A DNA stretch of 34,871 bases from Opitutaceae bacterium (GTDB lineage: Bacteria; Verrucomicrobiota; Verrucomicrobiia; Opitutales; Opitutaceae), in assembly GCA_028281165.1 (NCBI GenBank), contig JANQKI010000066.1, forward strand, positions 1-34,871. Reading direction: 5' to 3'. Shown in pieces: positions 8,443-18,526 of the stretch (position 1 is its first letter; every line of letters starts with the position of its first letter). The translations under genes were made by a program, and so were the position numbers. The notes under the pieces are model-generated. The model worked only from the letters and a program-made list of their open reading frames with translations. It was not told where the DNA came from and did no database searches.

Positions 8443-9285
8443 CTAAGGAGAGCTACCCGAGGCTGGCTTTCTCATTTGACTCGTTAAGGCTGCAAGCCGC
8501 TGCGCGATTTCGGTTTTTCTATCATCGCGAGGAGCCGTTTTGAGAAAATCCTGATAGACGATCACTGCAAACTCCAGTTTGCCGATTTTTTCAGCAAGCT
8601 TTCCAAGCCTCAATTGCAAATCTGCTTGAGCGCTGGGATTGGCAAAGCCGATTTCGTGGGCCCGCTTCCAATGCTCGAAAGCTTTCGAATCCGATAACTC
8701 GAAATGAAGGTAGGCTTCCCCCATCGAGTGATGAAAACTGCGGCTAAGATCCGGAATCGAAAGACCTTCGCCCATTTTTTCCATCTCGGCAAGGCGCTCC
8801 TCAGCCGAAGCGGAGCCATTGTATTCATAAAGGTAGTAAAGCAGATGCTTCAAAAAAGCCATTTGCCCGAAAAAACGATTTGGAGCGTCTTGGTACAACT
8901 GAAGGTACGCATCGCTAGACCGCGTCACATCCTCGGCGTGGTTGTTTGTGTGAGGAGCTCGAGCTAGGTAAAATCGAGCGGCCACCCCAATTTGATCCGA
9001 GTCGCTCACTTCAATTAGCTGCTGCAGAACGCCACGAGCCTCATCGGCGCTCAATTCGCCTTTTGGTGGATGGTGCATCGCAATGATGGCCTTCAAGTAG
9101 AGGCTCATCCTAGTATTCCCAAGATCACGCGCTTTGCTAAGCATCAGCGGGCTAGACGAGGCATTGTAAAGCAGCATCGACTCTTGCTCCCACTCTTCGC
9201 TAAACGACCTCCCAGCGTCGAAAAAAACGACAAGAGCAATCGAAAAGGGGCTTATGAGTTTACGTATCCGGTGTAGTCGGTCCAT
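8443..9285 (-). CDS. Secreted or anchored helical-repeat (TPR/SEL1-like) protein
   Basis: An unnamed protein of 280 residues from the ATG at 9285. The frame remains open to another ATG at 9375. The 9285 start is preferred because it gives an N-terminus with a basic n-region (MDRLHRIRK) followed by a hydrophobic stretch (LISPFSIALVVFF), as in a signal peptide or anchor. With the upstream start this hydrophobic stretch would sit inside an otherwise soluble leader. The rest is helical with alternating small and large residues. The C-terminal part looks TPR-like, for example LEFAVIVYQDFLKTAPRDDR. No catalytic motif is visible. It probably forms a periplasmic protein-interaction scaffold; the function is unknown. 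Confidence 0.65.
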   Translation of the reverse strand: MDRLHRIRKLISPFSIALVVFFDAGRSFSEEWEQESMLLYNASSSPLMLSKARDLGNTRMSLYLKAIIAMHHPPKGELSADEARGVLQQLIEVSDSDQIGVAARFYLARAPHTNNHAEDVTRSSDAYLQLYQDAPNRFFGQMAFLKHLLYYLYEYNGSASAEERLAEMEKMGEGLSIPDLSRSFHHSMGEAYLHFELSDSKAFEHWKRAHEIGFANPSAQADLQLRLGKLAEKIGKLEFAVIVYQDFLKTAPRDDRKTEIAQRLAALTSQMRKPASGSSP

Positions 9286-9469
9286 GGGCAACCTGCCAAG
9301 TAGTTCAGCGCTTGTTTCTAAAAAGTCGAGCGCAAGGTGATCCACTGGCCATTCCCCAGATCTTGTCACCTCCATACACCCAATCGTCCAAAAGGAGCAG
9401 CAAAGGCCTGGTATTGTTCCGGAAATGCTTCAGAAAAAATGGAAAATCTAGAGAGTCGGAATGCGCGGC

Positions 9470-12301
9470 CTAGTTCTTTGTAGCGACAACCTGCCCGTAG
9501 GCATCGTCTAAAGCTTTCCCTAGAGCCTCTGGTTTCAGAGGCTTGGCGAGGTAATCATTCATTCCCTTGGCGATGGCTTTCTCCCTATCTCCTTGCATAG
9601 CGTTAGCCGTTAAAGCCACAATCCAGGGAAAAGAAGGATCGCCGGAGCGAGCTCGCACCGCATCGGTCGCTTCAAAGCCATCCATTTCCGGCATTTGGAT
9701 ATCCATCAGAATCACATCGTAATCCTGGCGGTCAAGAGCCTCGAGGACTTCTATGCCGTTGTTCGCGATATCAGCTTTATACCCATACTTTTTGAGCATG
9801 AGCGAGGCTACCTTTTGATTCACCGAATTATCCTCAGCCATCAAAATCTTGAGTGGGCAACGCTCTCCAAGCTTGGCCTTTTTCTCTTCCTGTTTCTGGC
9901 GATTGATCGTTCGATCCGCCTTGGGTTTGCTGGCTCGTTGCATCGCTCGAAGCAGAGAGTGCGGCTTGATTGGCTTCACCAATGATGAAGACCAGATCTC
10001 GGGATCGCCCTGAGTACCGAATGGAGAGAGTAGCGTGAAATTCGTATTGCTGTCGGGAACGATCTTTTTGATTTCCTCGACTAGATCCTCGGCTTTGCTT
10101 TGAGGCAAACTGTGATCGATCACAACAAGATCGAATTTACCGCCACTGGAAATTTGGGCTTTCGCTTCTTCAGGCGTCGAGCAAATCACAAGATCCAATT
10201 TCCAGTCCTTAAAATACGCGTCGAGAATGCCGCAGATCGCCAGATTGTCTTCAACAAGCAGGAACCGCTTGTCGGAAAGCTCCTGGGCGATAGCTTGCTC
10301 GTCCAGCGGATTGTAACCAATGATTTCCGCTTCCTTTGCCAACAGAGTAAAACTAAATACGGCGCCCTGGCCTTCGTCGCTTTCGACCCACATTTCGCCT
10401 CCCATCAATTCGGAAAGGCGTTTGGAAATAGCGAGACCCAGTCCTGTGCCGCCATATTTGCGCGTCGTTGAAGAGTCGACCTGGGAAAAGGACTGAAACA
10501 GTTTGTTCTGCTTGTCCTTGGGAATTCCAATCCCGGTATCCTTGATGTTGAACGTCAGCTTGTGATCACCTGTATCCAAAAGCTCCGCATCGAGATTAAT
10601 TGTGATCTCTCCGGTTTCAGTAAATTTGATAGCATTGCCAAGAAGGTTGACCAGAACCTGTCGTAAACGCGTGATGTCGCCAATTATCGTATACGGAACA
10701 CGTGGCGTTGCCCGATAAGCAAGCTCGAGATTTTTGGAGCCAGCTTTTTCAACCAGCAATTCGATAGCCTCTTCAACGCAAGAACGGACATCGAGAGGAT
10801 TTTGCTCCATATCCATCCGACCTGACTCGATCTTAGAAAAGTCCAGTATGTCATTTATCAATACAAGGAGAGAATCGCCACTAGTACGAATAGTCCTGAG
10901 ATATTCTCTCTGCTCGTCAGTAACTTCCGTATCCAAAAGAATACTCGTCATTCCGATAACCGCGTTCATTGGCGTACGGATTTCATGACTCATGGAAGCG
11001 AGGAATTCGCTTTTCGCCTGATTAGCCAACTCCGCCTCCAATGCCGCCTGGTTAGCCTTGGAGATGGCAATGCTAAGCTGCTCGTTCAACTCTTCAGCTT
11101 CATCCTTGGCGAATCTTAATTCTTCAGCTGCTTTCAAGCGATCAGTAACATCGCGGCAGATCCAAATAATATCCCCATCCGGCATCAAGGTAAGCGAGAC
11201 CTCTTGCGGGCTGAGGTTTCCGCTCGGACCACGGGCTATGATGTCTCCGATCCAACGACTCTTCTCATGCAGTTCGGGCAGGATGTAGTTGTCGAACCTT
11301 CGTTTTTGATCGGACGGAACAAGTTCGTTCCAGCTTTTCGCCAGGAGATCGGCAATCTTCTCAAACCCATGCATTTTAGCGTGCGACTCGTTTAGAAAAG
11401 TGAAGATGCCCTCAGAATTGGTTATGGCGATTCCGTCATCGGAAAGCTCCATCGCGCGAAGCAGGTGCTTCATTCTTAGATCTTCTTCCACACGATCGGT
11501 CACATTTCGTGACAACAGAAGAACGCGTTCGTTGTTCGACCCCTCTAATAGCGAGGTTCTCCCTTCGAACCAGAACTGACTCCCAATGAACTCGAAATTG
11601 TAGTCTACCTCCTGGGGCTTGCCCTCACGGATAGTGTCATCGATGGCTTGTTGCAGACTGGCTGCAGCTACTCCTCCAAATACTTGCTCCGTCGAAGCTC
11701 CCTTCAACTTCAGAATCGCTTGATGAAGGAGGTCTCCCTTATTCGTAAAGACATCAATTAAAGTGCCATTCTGATCCAGAATGTATCCAATATCTGGTAA
11801 CGAATTAGCAACGGCCAGAAAATCGGTAGTCGAGTCGGCGGACCCATTCGTTTCTGGCTTTGATGAACTGCTTGATTCGCGAGAAGGAAAAACCATTTGG
11901 CCAAGCCAATACTGCTCGTCTCCGCTCTGGAAAACATTACCTAGGATTTCGCAGGAGAAGGAGGCAGAAAGCTCGACATCCGGTAATCTAGGAGATTCCC
12001 AGTTGGCAGACCATTGGGAGTCGAAAAGCGACTCGCGCAGTTTCGCTTCGAGCTTTTCCAGCAGGCCATTTCCCTCCGCTTCGAGACGGTTCAACAGAGG
12101 CTTGTTTTTCCAGAAATGACCGCCTTTACGACTGAACAGAAAGATCGGCTCATCAAGGACTTCAACCAGGTTTTGAATACACGCTTCTCCACACTCATCG
12201 ATAAGGCGATGAATGTGTGAAAATCGATGCAAACGATTAAAATTGGATTCCGAATCAGAATTGGCCTGGGCGGTAACTTTTCGCATGTGGGACTGCAGCA
12301 C
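9470..12301 (-). CDS. Soluble hybrid sensor histidine kinase (PAS-PAS-HisKA-HATPase-REC-REC)
   Basis: A 943-residue hybrid kinase with no membrane segment or signal peptide, so it probably senses a cytoplasmic cue. After ~150 residues that may hold a degenerate sensor domain there are two PAS-like domains, ending at [14 protein letters not shown] and [16 protein letters not shown] short coiled-coil leads to the HisKA box [20 protein letters not shown] (His near residue 437). The ATPase boxes are [17 protein letters not shown] and [10 protein letters not shown]. Two receivers follow: the first with Asp in LVVIDHSLP (about 727), the second with Asp in [13 protein letters not shown] (about 866) and DYLAKP. 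There is no Hpt domain, so phosphotransfer must go through another protein. The lone receiver gene at 15.4 kb is a possible but unproven partner. Translation may start at either Met1 or Met6. Confidence 0.95.
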   Translation of the reverse strand: MLQSHMRKVTAQANSDSESNFNRLHRFSHIHRLIDECGEACIQNLVEVLDEPIFLFSRKGGHFWKNKPLLNRLEAEGNGLLEKLEAKLRESLFDSQWSANWESPRLPDVELSASFSCEILGNVFQSGDEQYWLGQMVFPSRESSSSSKPETNGSADSTTDFLAVANSLPDIGYILDQNGTLIDVFTNKGDLLHQAILKLKGASTEQVFGGVAAASLQQAIDDTIREGKPQEVDYNFEFIGSQFWFEGRTSLLEGSNNERVLLLSRNVTDRVEEDLRMKHLLRAMELSDDGIAITNSEGIFTFLNESHAKMHGFEKIADLLAKSWNELVPSDQKRRFDNYILPELHEKSRWIGDIIARGPSGNLSPQEVSLTLMPDGDIIWICRDVTDRLKAAEELRFAKDEAEELNEQLSIAISKANQAALEAELANQAKSEFLASMSHEIRTPMNAVIGMTSILLDTEVTDEQREYLRTIRTSGDSLLVLINDILDFSKIESGRMDMEQNPLDVRSCVEEAIELLVEKAGSKNLELAYRATPRVPYTIIGDITRLRQVLVNLLGNAIKFTETGEITINLDAELLDTGDHKLTFNIKDTGIGIPKDKQNKLFQSFSQVDSSTTRKYGGTGLGLAISKRLSELMGGEMWVESDEGQGAVFSFTLLAKEAEIIGYNPLDEQAIAQELSDKRFLLVEDNLAICGILDAYFKDWKLDLVICSTPEEAKAQISSGGKFDLVVIDHSLPQSKAEDLVEEIKKIVPDSNTNFTLLSPFGTQGDPEIWSSSLVKPIKPHSLLRAMQRASKPKADRTINRQKQEEKKAKLGERCPLKILMAEDNSVNQKVASLMLKKYGYKADIANNGIEVLEALDRQDYDVILMDIQMPEMDGFEATDAVRARSGDPSFPWIVALTANAMQGDREKAIAKGMNDYLAKPLKPEALGKALDDAYGQVVATKN

Positions 12302-12527
12302 TTCATCGGATATTTTTTACATACAATGAATCTGCTCAGGCTGGTTAAGATTCAGTTTACAGCATTTTAATAAATTTCTTAGTAAGCAATCGACCGTGAG
12401 TTGAAAAAAGCCGTTTCAGCAGACTTTTTTTACAGGATTACGGCAATCTGTGAGGGAAACGCCCCGGTGCGCGCGGAGCGGATCTTTATTGTTGTTAAGA
12501 ATATCAGCTCAGTGGAAGATTCCGAGC

Positions 12528-12875
12528 ATGCCTTGTCTTTCCATTACCACCAACATAGAGCTCAGCAAGGAATCCGTCTCTCGTGTACAAAAGGAGCTGT
12601 CGCAGTTCACGGCAAACTGGCTTGGGAAACAGGAGGATTACGTTATGGTAATTTTGAATACAGGCGTCGAAATGACTTTCGCTGGCTCGACCGAGCCTAC
12701 CGCCTATTGCGAATTGACCAGCCTTGGAATGACAGAGGAACAGATGCCAGACTTATCTAAGAATGTATGCGAATCGCTTTTAGAAAGACTTGGTATCCCG
12801 CAGGAGCGCGTCTACATTCGCTTTGACGCTCCTCATCGATCCCGTTTTGGCTGGAATGGAAAGACCTTTGGATAG
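12528..12875 (+). CDS. MIF-like tautomerase
   Basis: A 115-residue member of the macrophage migration inhibitory factor/phenylpyruvate tautomerase family. The frame is open further upstream, but the ATG at 12528 is chosen because it places proline at position 2 (MPCLSITTN). That residue becomes the catalytic N-terminal Pro1 after Met removal. A GGAAGA sequence lies about 10 nt before this start. Family features include LGKQEDYVMVIL with the conserved lysine, MTFAGSTEPTAYCELTSLGM, and a C-terminal VYIRFDAPHRSRFGWNG. The native bacterial substrate is unknown for most members. It is divergent from the hybrid kinase (226 bp) and ends 6 bp from the stop of the convergent FG-GAP gene. Confidence 0.92.
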   Translation: MPCLSITTNIELSKESVSRVQKELSQFTANWLGKQEDYVMVILNTGVEMTFAGSTEPTAYCELTSLGMTEEQMPDLSKNVCESLLERLGIPQERVYIRFDAPHRSRFGWNGKTFG

Positions 12876-12881
12876 CCGTCT

Positions 12882-15188
12882 CTATTCAGCGGCAATGGCG
12901 TGGTAACGATTGATCTCTGGATTATCGATTAGCGTTTCCTTGCCACTTGGCCATTCGATTTCCAGACGCTGGATTTCCGAATATTCACCCAGCCCAAAAG
13001 CTAAACGAGAAGGCGTCTGAGCAAAATAGGCCTGACCTGTGACATAAACACTTTCAGAGACGAAATCTTGGGCCACAACCCGAACTTTGGCTCCCAGGAA
13101 AGATGCCGATTTAGCGATCCTCAGATCAATCCCGATCCAGTTTCCCGGATTCGAATGACGATTCTCGTAAAAGAACACGCGTTCTCGACCTTCCTCGGCA
13201 TCATTGGACACCAAAAGAAGATCCACGTCTCCATCCAAGTCGAAATCCTCACTCACCAAAGCTCGCCCGTCGCCTTCATTTGAAACGCCAAGAAGATAGG
13301 CGACATCAAGATACGTCTCACCATCGACGTTCATGAACAACGCGTTCTTCTGAAAGGGACTCCAACTCATCTTCCCGGTACCAATAAAGGCGCGGGGTCC
13401 TGCAAGCGAGAAATAGGAAGCTAAAGCCTTCCTTTTTACCGAAGCCGCATCATAGATATCATTTATCCAGAAATAAGGACTGTAATCATTGGCAGTCTCA
13501 CGCGAAATGTAACCATTTGATACATACACATCGGGATAGCTATCATTGTTGAAGTCAATGGAAGCGGCAGCAGCGCTTTTGCCGGAGCGGGCTACGTCGG
13601 CAGCCGCAGAAGCTTGCTCGAAACGACCTTCTTCAGCCGCGTAATACAAACGATTCCCATAGGACATTTTCGAACGGAACTCTTGATACTCTGGAAACTC
13701 CTCTCTGCCCAAGCCCATAGCGTCTAGTCTAATGGGGGCGGCCAAATTAGCACCTGACGCGAAAATATCGAAAGAACCATCGCGGTTAAAATCGCCAAAC
13801 GTCTGACTGGTGCCGAAAAGCCATGGCTCATCCAGCTTCTCGCTGGTTCGATCGACGAGATTCGCCTTGTCTTCATTTAGGTAAAGATCGATTCCAGCAA
13901 AGTCACTTGTCACCAATAAATCCATACGCTTATCGTCATTGAGATCTACGATGGAAGAAACGCTCACTCGACGATTCCGTTTTGATCCAGCAGCCAAACG
14001 CTTCGAAATATCGGAATAGGAACCGCTACTGCTTCTCTGCAGCAGAAAGGACGGCGATCCGTCCCTAGCATCGTAATACGGTACAGGAAAGTCGCCATTC
14101 AGATAAGGAGCTCGATACTGTCCCAGGAATATCTCAGGATAGCCATCTCCGTTTATGTCGCCTGCCGAGATAGTCTGAATGCTGGTGGCGTCTTTCGATT
14201 TCCAAACCGTTTTCGGCTTCTTTTCGCATAGGCCCGTCGAAGGATTGATTTCATAGACAACGAGCGAACCGCTTCGCAACGCGACCGTGTATTCAAGTTT
14301 TCCATCCAAATCGAGATCGCTGATCAGACCCGTGGTGGGAGCATCTTTGCCAATGCGGCTCACAAACGGTTTGGAAGAGAATCGGAATCCGCCTTGGTTG
14401 AAATAAATTCGATTCTCAAGTGGAAAGAGAACGTCGGACAGGCCGTCGGCGTCGACATCCTCGACAATTACCTTGGTAAACGGTTTCCTGCGAGCTTCAG
14501 AGACCAGCCATTCTTGTTCTTTAAAAGCTAGAATGCCGGAACGGCGATACATTCTCAGATCGGCAAAGGTAACCTCTTCAGGATAATAGTATTCCTTCTC
14601 CTGCTTGTCGTCATCTTCGCCAACCTCTTCAGCAACCGGCTCGTCTTTCCAGATGACGTTCAAAGCACCAGTGAGGACGCGTCGATAAAGGGTGTTGCTT
14701 GGGCCAGCTATATGTATTTTAAATTCAATTATAGATCTTGCTGATTCGTTCTCTGGCTTTTCGAAATAAACATGTCGCCATTCACTCTGATCGATCGAGA
14801 ACCCCTTTGTTTTGAGATCGTTTATCAATGATTCCTTCTCATAGAGCTTCATGAAGCGGCGAGCAGGCGAATCGGGATTGTGCGCGAATTCAAGAATCCT
14901 CTCGGGAAATTTTCGCCCCAGCTTCAAGTTGGCTTTCTCGATTTTTCCAATGGGAAACGCTTTGAAAACCTCAACCGGATCATCGGAAGCCCTCAAATCA
15001 TCCCAAAGCTTGACGATCGAGGACTCGTACTTTCGCGACTCGATCTCCCGTTTCCAAACTGTATCATTCAATTGCTTACGATGCTCAAACAACTCGGATG
15101 GAGAATCGATTAGGTCCACCGCCGGCAAAGCCCAAACCACAAGCAGAGGGGCCAGCAAAACAACCTTTTGAAAACGGGAAAAACTCAT
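12882..15188 (-). CDS. Secreted FG-GAP/VCBS repeat protein with C-terminal ASPIC/UnbV domain
   Basis: About 768 residues from the ATG at 15188. That start (the frame extends to 15239) gives a signal peptide: MSFSRFQKVVLLAPLLVVWA. A ~200-residue N-terminal region without a recognisable domain is followed by at least seven integrin-like repeats carrying calcium-binding DxDxDG loops: DVDADGLSD, DLDLDGKLE, DINGDGYPE, DLNDDKRMD, DFNRDGSFD, DFNNDSYPD and DFDLDGDVD. These should build a beta-propeller. The C-terminus (LGAKVRVVAQDF through EIEWPSGKETLIDNP) is an ASPIC/UnbV domain, as in CRTAC1-like proteins. Such proteins are common in marine Verrucomicrobiota and Planctomycetes; surface binding is likely, but the ligand is unknown. 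No adjacent partner gene suggests a role. Confidence 0.9.
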   Translation of the reverse strand: MSFSRFQKVVLLAPLLVVWALPAVDLIDSPSELFEHRKQLNDTVWKREIESRKYESSIVKLWDDLRASDDPVEVFKAFPIGKIEKANLKLGRKFPERILEFAHNPDSPARRFMKLYEKESLINDLKTKGFSIDQSEWRHVYFEKPENESARSIIEFKIHIAGPSNTLYRRVLTGALNVIWKDEPVAEEVGEDDDKQEKEYYYPEEVTFADLRMYRRSGILAFKEQEWLVSEARRKPFTKVIVEDVDADGLSDVLFPLENRIYFNQGGFRFSSKPFVSRIGKDAPTTGLISDLDLDGKLEYTVALRSGSLVVYEINPSTGLCEKKPKTVWKSKDATSIQTISAGDINGDGYPEIFLGQYRAPYLNGDFPVPYYDARDGSPSFLLQRSSSGSYSDISKRLAAGSKRNRRVSVSSIVDLNDDKRMDLLVTSDFAGIDLYLNEDKANLVDRTSEKLDEPWLFGTSQTFGDFNRDGSFDIFASGANLAAPIRLDAMGLGREEFPEYQEFRSKMSYGNRLYYAAEEGRFEQASAAADVARSGKSAAAASIDFNNDSYPDVYVSNGYISRETANDYSPYFWINDIYDAASVKRKALASYFSLAGPRAFIGTGKMSWSPFQKNALFMNVDGETYLDVAYLLGVSNEGDGRALVSEDFDLDGDVDLLLVSNDAEEGRERVFFYENRHSNPGNWIGIDLRIAKSASFLGAKVRVVAQDFVSESVYVTGQAYFAQTPSRLAFGLGEYSEIQRLEIEWPSGKETLIDNPEINRYHAIAAE

Positions 15189-15259
15189 TCGCACGAGCAT
15201 AACTGTTAGAAAATTGCTAAAGTATTCAGTTCGAAGCAACCCTCAAGAATGTATTTGTC

Positions 15260-15284
15260 GCTTCAGAATAGGCTGTCCTGAAGC
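15260..15284. repeat. Short inverted repeat between divergent genes
   Basis: GCTTCAG at 15260-15266 is exactly complementary to CTGAAGC at 15278-15284, with an 11-nt spacer. It lies upstream of the FG-GAP gene and about 125 bp before the receiver gene. It could be an operator or a chance hairpin. Confidence 0.25.
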
Positions 15285-15409
15285 TCCCCGCCAATCGTCG
15301 AATCAAGTTTGCGGATACCGAGTTTTATCCTGAGAGGATGGGATCGTTCCGTGGAAATTGTTAAGTTCGCCTTATAAATGAGGGCTAAAAGCCGATGATA
15401 ATAGTCCCC

Positions 15410-15817
15410 ATGAAATTTCTCATCGTAGAAGACGACTTCGTATGCAGGCGCGTTCTGCAAAAGCTGGTTTCCCGCTATGGAGACTGCGACGTCGCCATAA
15501 ATGGTAAGGAAGCGATCGAAGCCTACGAGCTCGCTAACAAGGAAAACGAGCCCTACGACACTATTCTTTTAGACATTTGCATGCCGAAAATCGATGGCTT
15601 GAAGGTGCTTAAGCGCATTCGCCAAGAGGAGAAGAAGTCGAAAAACGGAGAACAGGCCGCCGCAAACATTATCATGACTACGGCCAAAGACGATTCCAAA
15701 CACATCATGGATGCCTACTATTCTGGAGGAGCATCGGGCTATTTGACTAAGCCCATCTCATCCTCGCATCTCGAAGCGGAATTGAAGAAGCTCAATATTC
15801 TGCCGGGCAATAACTAG
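15410..15817 (+). CDS. Stand-alone response-regulator receiver protein (CheY-like)
   Basis: A single receiver domain of 135 residues from the ATG at 15410 (MKFLIVEDDF). An in-frame ATG at 15395 would add MIIVP and is judged less likely because the fold's first strand starts at KFLIVE. The acidic pocket is Glu7/Asp8/Asp9, the phospho-acceptor is Asp55 in TILLDICMPKIDG, the switch Thr is at 91/92 in IIMTTAKD, and the conserved Lys115 is in GYLTKPIS. There is no DNA-binding output domain, so it signals by protein contact or relays phosphate. It ends 14 bp from phoU in convergent orientation. A possible partner is the Hpt-less hybrid kinase 3 kb away; this is inference only. Confidence 0.93.
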   Translation: MKFLIVEDDFVCRRVLQKLVSRYGDCDVAINGKEAIEAYELANKENEPYDTILLDICMPKIDGLKVLKRIRQEEKKSKNGEQAAANIIMTTAKDDSKHIMDAYYSGGASGYLTKPISSSHLEAELKKLNILPGNN

Positions 15818-15831
15818 AGGAGAATCGATTC

Positions 15832-16518
15832 CTACATAGCCCTTTGGCTTCTCATATTCTTCATTTCTTCTTTAAGCGAACGGGTCGTAAGGAGAAAGAA
15901 AACCTCTTCGGCTATATTCTTCGCATGATCGGCAATCCGTTCGAAAGACTTTGAAATAAAAACAAGTTCGGTCATCGCATTCACGAGCTTTGGCTCCTTT
16001 TTCATACGCTCTACGAAATTATTGAAATTCTCACGATTTAGCGAGTCGACCTCCTTGTCTCGCAAGACTATAGAGAATGCCAAATCTTCCTCTTCCTCAA
16101 TGAAACAGCGTAACGCGTCACGAAGCATACTCACCGCCAATTCACACATCCGAGGAATGTGCCCAAAGTCATCCAGAACTCCCACGTCCACCAATATTTT
16201 TTTGGTTCTATTCGCTACGCTTGTCGCCTCGTCCCCCACCCGCTCCAAGTCATGGCTCGATTTTACCGCCACGAAAAGGAGCCGCAAGTCTCTAGCAACG
16301 GGAGCTCTGAGACCTACATAGCGAGCCACTTCATCGTCGATTTGCGTTTCGATGTCGTCAATCGAGTCGTCCGCTTCAATAACCTTGTCGGCAAGCAGCA
16401 TGTCGCCTTCAATCATTGCGCTCATGGCGCGACTGACTTGCTCGACGGACTTCTCCCCCATCAACATGAGATGAGATCGAACCGCTTCGAGCTCCTCATG
16501 GAAATAGCGCTTCATCAA
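15832..16518 (-). CDS. phoU: Phosphate signalling and transport regulator PhoU
   Basis: A 228-residue all-helical protein of two PhoU repeats; E. coli PhoU has 241. Conserved segments include MMKRYFHEELEAV, IEADDSIDDIETQID, LRLLFVAVKSSHDLERVGDE in repeat one and FISKSFERIADHAKNIAEEV in repeat two. The acidic E/D-x-x-x-D motifs of both repeats, which bind metal in solved structures, are present. PhoU restrains Pst uptake and couples PstB to the Pho sensor kinase. It is the last gene of the minus-strand pst cluster, 102 bp after pstB, and no terminator is seen in that gap. Confidence 0.97.
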   Translation of the reverse strand: MMKRYFHEELEAVRSHLMLMGEKSVEQVSRAMSAMIEGDMLLADKVIEADDSIDDIETQIDDEVARYVGLRAPVARDLRLLFVAVKSSHDLERVGDEATSVANRTKKILVDVGVLDDFGHIPRMCELAVSMLRDALRCFIEEEEDLAFSIVLRDKEVDSLNRENFNNFVERMKKEPKLVNAMTELVFISKSFERIADHAKNIAEEVFFLLTTRSLKEEMKNMRSQRAM

Positions 16519-16620
16519 AATTCGCGTATTCGAAGCAAAGTTACAAAAATTTTAAGATTACGGGTATTACTGGGAAAACTACACCATACCTCGTATTTCA
16601 TAGATATAAAGAAAAAAAGC

Positions 16621-17457
16621 TTAGCCGAAACGACCTGAGATATAGGCCTCGGTCTGCTCATTATTCGGACTCATGAAAATCTGGTCGGTAGCCCCCACTT
16701 CTATAAGCTTTCCAAGATAGAAAAAAGCCGTGTGGTCAGAAACACGCGCGGCTTGCTGCATATTGTGAGTCACGATAACAATCGTGTATTTCTCCTTGAG
16801 CGAATGGATCAATTCTTCGATTTTGGCCGTAGCTACGGGGTCTAAAGCCGAACAAGGTTCGTCCATCAGAAGAATGCTCGGCTCAACGGCAAGCGAACGA
16901 GCGATGCACAAGCGTTGCTGTTGACCGCCGGAGAGGCTGAGACCGCTTGTATCCAAACGATCCTTAACTTCGTCCCACAAAGCAGCGCCTTTGAGACAAC
17001 GTTCAACCGCCTCATCCAGTATCGATTTTGTACTAATTCCTTGGATACGCAATCCGTAAACCACGTTTTCGTAAACTGATTTGGGGAAAGGATTGGATTT
17101 CTGGAACACCATTCCCACGCGTTTGCGCAGTTCTATCGTATCCACTCTAGAATCGTATATATCAACGCCATCAACTTTGATCACTCCTCGACCGATCCTA
17201 GCTTCATCGATGAGATCATTCATCCGGTTGATGCAACGGAGGAGGGTGCTTTTACCGCATCCCGAAGGGCCAATAAAAGCGGTTACCTTGTTCTCCTCCA
17301 TCTCCATATTCACATCAAAGAGCGCTTGCTTCTCGCCATAGAAGAAGTCGAAATCGGTAATCCCAATCAGAGTCCGGGATTTTTCCGCCTTATCTGTATC
17401 CATTTCGTTAGAGGGAGATTTTTCTTGAGGATAGATGTTGTTAGTTAAGAGAGACAT
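16621..17457 (-). CDS. pstB: Phosphate ABC transporter ATP-binding protein PstB
   Basis: The ATPase of the high-affinity phosphate importer, 278 residues. Walker A is GPSGCGKST (63-71), followed by [11 protein letters not shown] typical of Pst[22 protein letters not shown] is the Q-loop region, [16 protein letters not shown] is the ABC signature, [13 protein letters not shown] is Walker B, and [21 protein letters not shown] holds the H-loop. A ~30-residue hydrophilic N-terminal extension precedes the ABC domain. The start codon overlaps the pstA stop in a TAATG arrangement, so the two are translationally coupled. Confidence 0.98.
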   Translation of the reverse strand: MSLLTNNIYPQEKSPSNEMDTDKAEKSRTLIGITDFDFFYGEKQALFDVNMEMEENKVTAFIGPSGCGKSTLLRCINRMNDLIDEARIGRGVIKVDGVDIYDSRVDTIELRKRVGMVFQKSNPFPKSVYENVVYGLRIQGISTKSILDEAVERCLKGAALWDEVKDRLDTSGLSLSGGQQQRLCIARSLAVEPSILLMDEPCSALDPVATAKIEELIHSLKEKYTIVIVTHNMQQAARVSDHTAFFYLGKLIEVGATDQIFMSPNNEQTEAYISGRFG

Positions 17458-18518
17458 TACCAGCGATATTTTTTCCGCATGCGGATTCTTAAAACGATCG
17501 AGACTAAAGCGATTGCCGCTACGATTACTAGAAAGACGAAGGCAGTGCCATACTGCATTCTAGAAGTGTATTCGTTTTGCGGGATCTTGGAACTTACGAC
17601 GTAAATGTGGTAAGGCAGCGCCATCACGCCCTGAAAAAAGAAGTCATACCAGCGATCCAGCCCTTGCCAAGGGAGCTGATCGCGCATGGCATAAGCCGCT
17701 GTAAACATGATGGGAGCGGTTTCCCCTGCCACCCGAGCAACGCCTATTATTGAAGATGTGAGTATTCCGGGCATAGCATAGGGCAGCACATTCGTGCGAA
17801 TCGAAATCCATTTGCTGGCTCCCAAGGCAAGCGAAGCGTCTCGGAGCCCCTGCGGAATCGCTCTAAGCGATTCTTCGCTAGCCGAGATAACGATCGGGAG
17901 TACCATAAAAGCCAAGGTAAACCAGCCCGCTAGCAACGAGGTCTCCCAGCCAAAGAAAAGAACGAACATGCCAACGCCGAAAATACCGAAGACGATGGAG
18001 GGGACTCCAGCCAAATTGAGAATCGAAAGCCTAATCGCATTCAAAACCTTGCCCGGCTTGGAATACTCGCTAAGAAAGATCGCGCTGAGGACTCCCAGAG
18101 TCAGAGCGATTAGCATCGCTCCTAAAACCAGCAGCACAGTACCCACAATGCAGGGCCAAATCCCGCCTCCCGAATAGGAATAGCTCTTGGAACTGATCGC
18201 GGCCCCCGTCTCCTCCCTGAAAGCTCGAAATTTGCTGTCGCTCATTTCATATTGTTGTCCTTCGTATTCGAATACATGGAGGGTTTGAGGAGCCTCGGTC
18301 AGGAATTCAACGTTGACGAACGGGAAAGAAGACTGGAACACCGTCTGGCTGCCCTTCCAGAATATGACGAGAAAGATGGCCGACGCGCAAGAAAGCACGA
18401 AATAAGTTCCTAGCCTAAAGGCCCAGAACGCGCATCTCTCTATAAGCTTGGCCCGGGTTGGCTTGGCGAAGAGCGAGACCGCCACGGGAGAGACTTCATC
18501 TATAGCTATATTAGACAT
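17457..18518 (-). CDS. pstA: Phosphate ABC transporter permease PstA with enlarged periplasmic loop
   Basis: An inner-membrane permease of the Pst importer, 353 residues from the ATG at 18518. That start (MSNIAIDEV) lies 8 bp after the pstC stop. A longer frame to 18596 would overlap pstC by 70 bp and is less likely. About six membrane segments are visible, with the permease EAA-type loop at [23 protein letters not shown]. Between the first segment and the conserved [15 protein letters not shown] there is a hydrophilic stretch of about 35-40 residues (from [15 protein letters not shown] to SSKSYSYSG), longer than usual for the family. The stop overlaps the pstB start. It pairs with PstC to form the channel. 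Confidence 0.96.
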   Translation of the reverse strand: MSNIAIDEVSPVAVSLFAKPTRAKLIERCAFWAFRLGTYFVLSCASAIFLVIFWKGSQTVFQSSFPFVNVEFLTEAPQTLHVFEYEGQQYEMSDSKFRAFREETGAAISSKSYSYSGGGIWPCIVGTVLLVLGAMLIALTLGVLSAIFLSEYSKPGKVLNAIRLSILNLAGVPSIVFGIFGVGMFVLFFGWETSLLAGWFTLAFMVLPIVISASEESLRAIPQGLRDASLALGASKWISIRTNVLPYAMPGILTSSIIGVARVAGETAPIMFTAAYAMRDQLPWQGLDRWYDFFFQGVMALPYHIYVVSSKIPQNEYTSRMQYGTAFVFLVIVAAIALVSIVLRIRMRKKYRW

Positions 18519-18526
18519 CGATTTGC

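Noticed and set aside
12450-12527. Upstream start for the tautomerase frame
   Set aside because: Family members need proline directly after the start methionine; only the ATG at 12528 gives MP.
15370-15409. TATAAA just before the receiver gene, considered as a promoter
   Set aside because: No -35 element at 16-18 bp spacing was found, so a promoter call is not supported.
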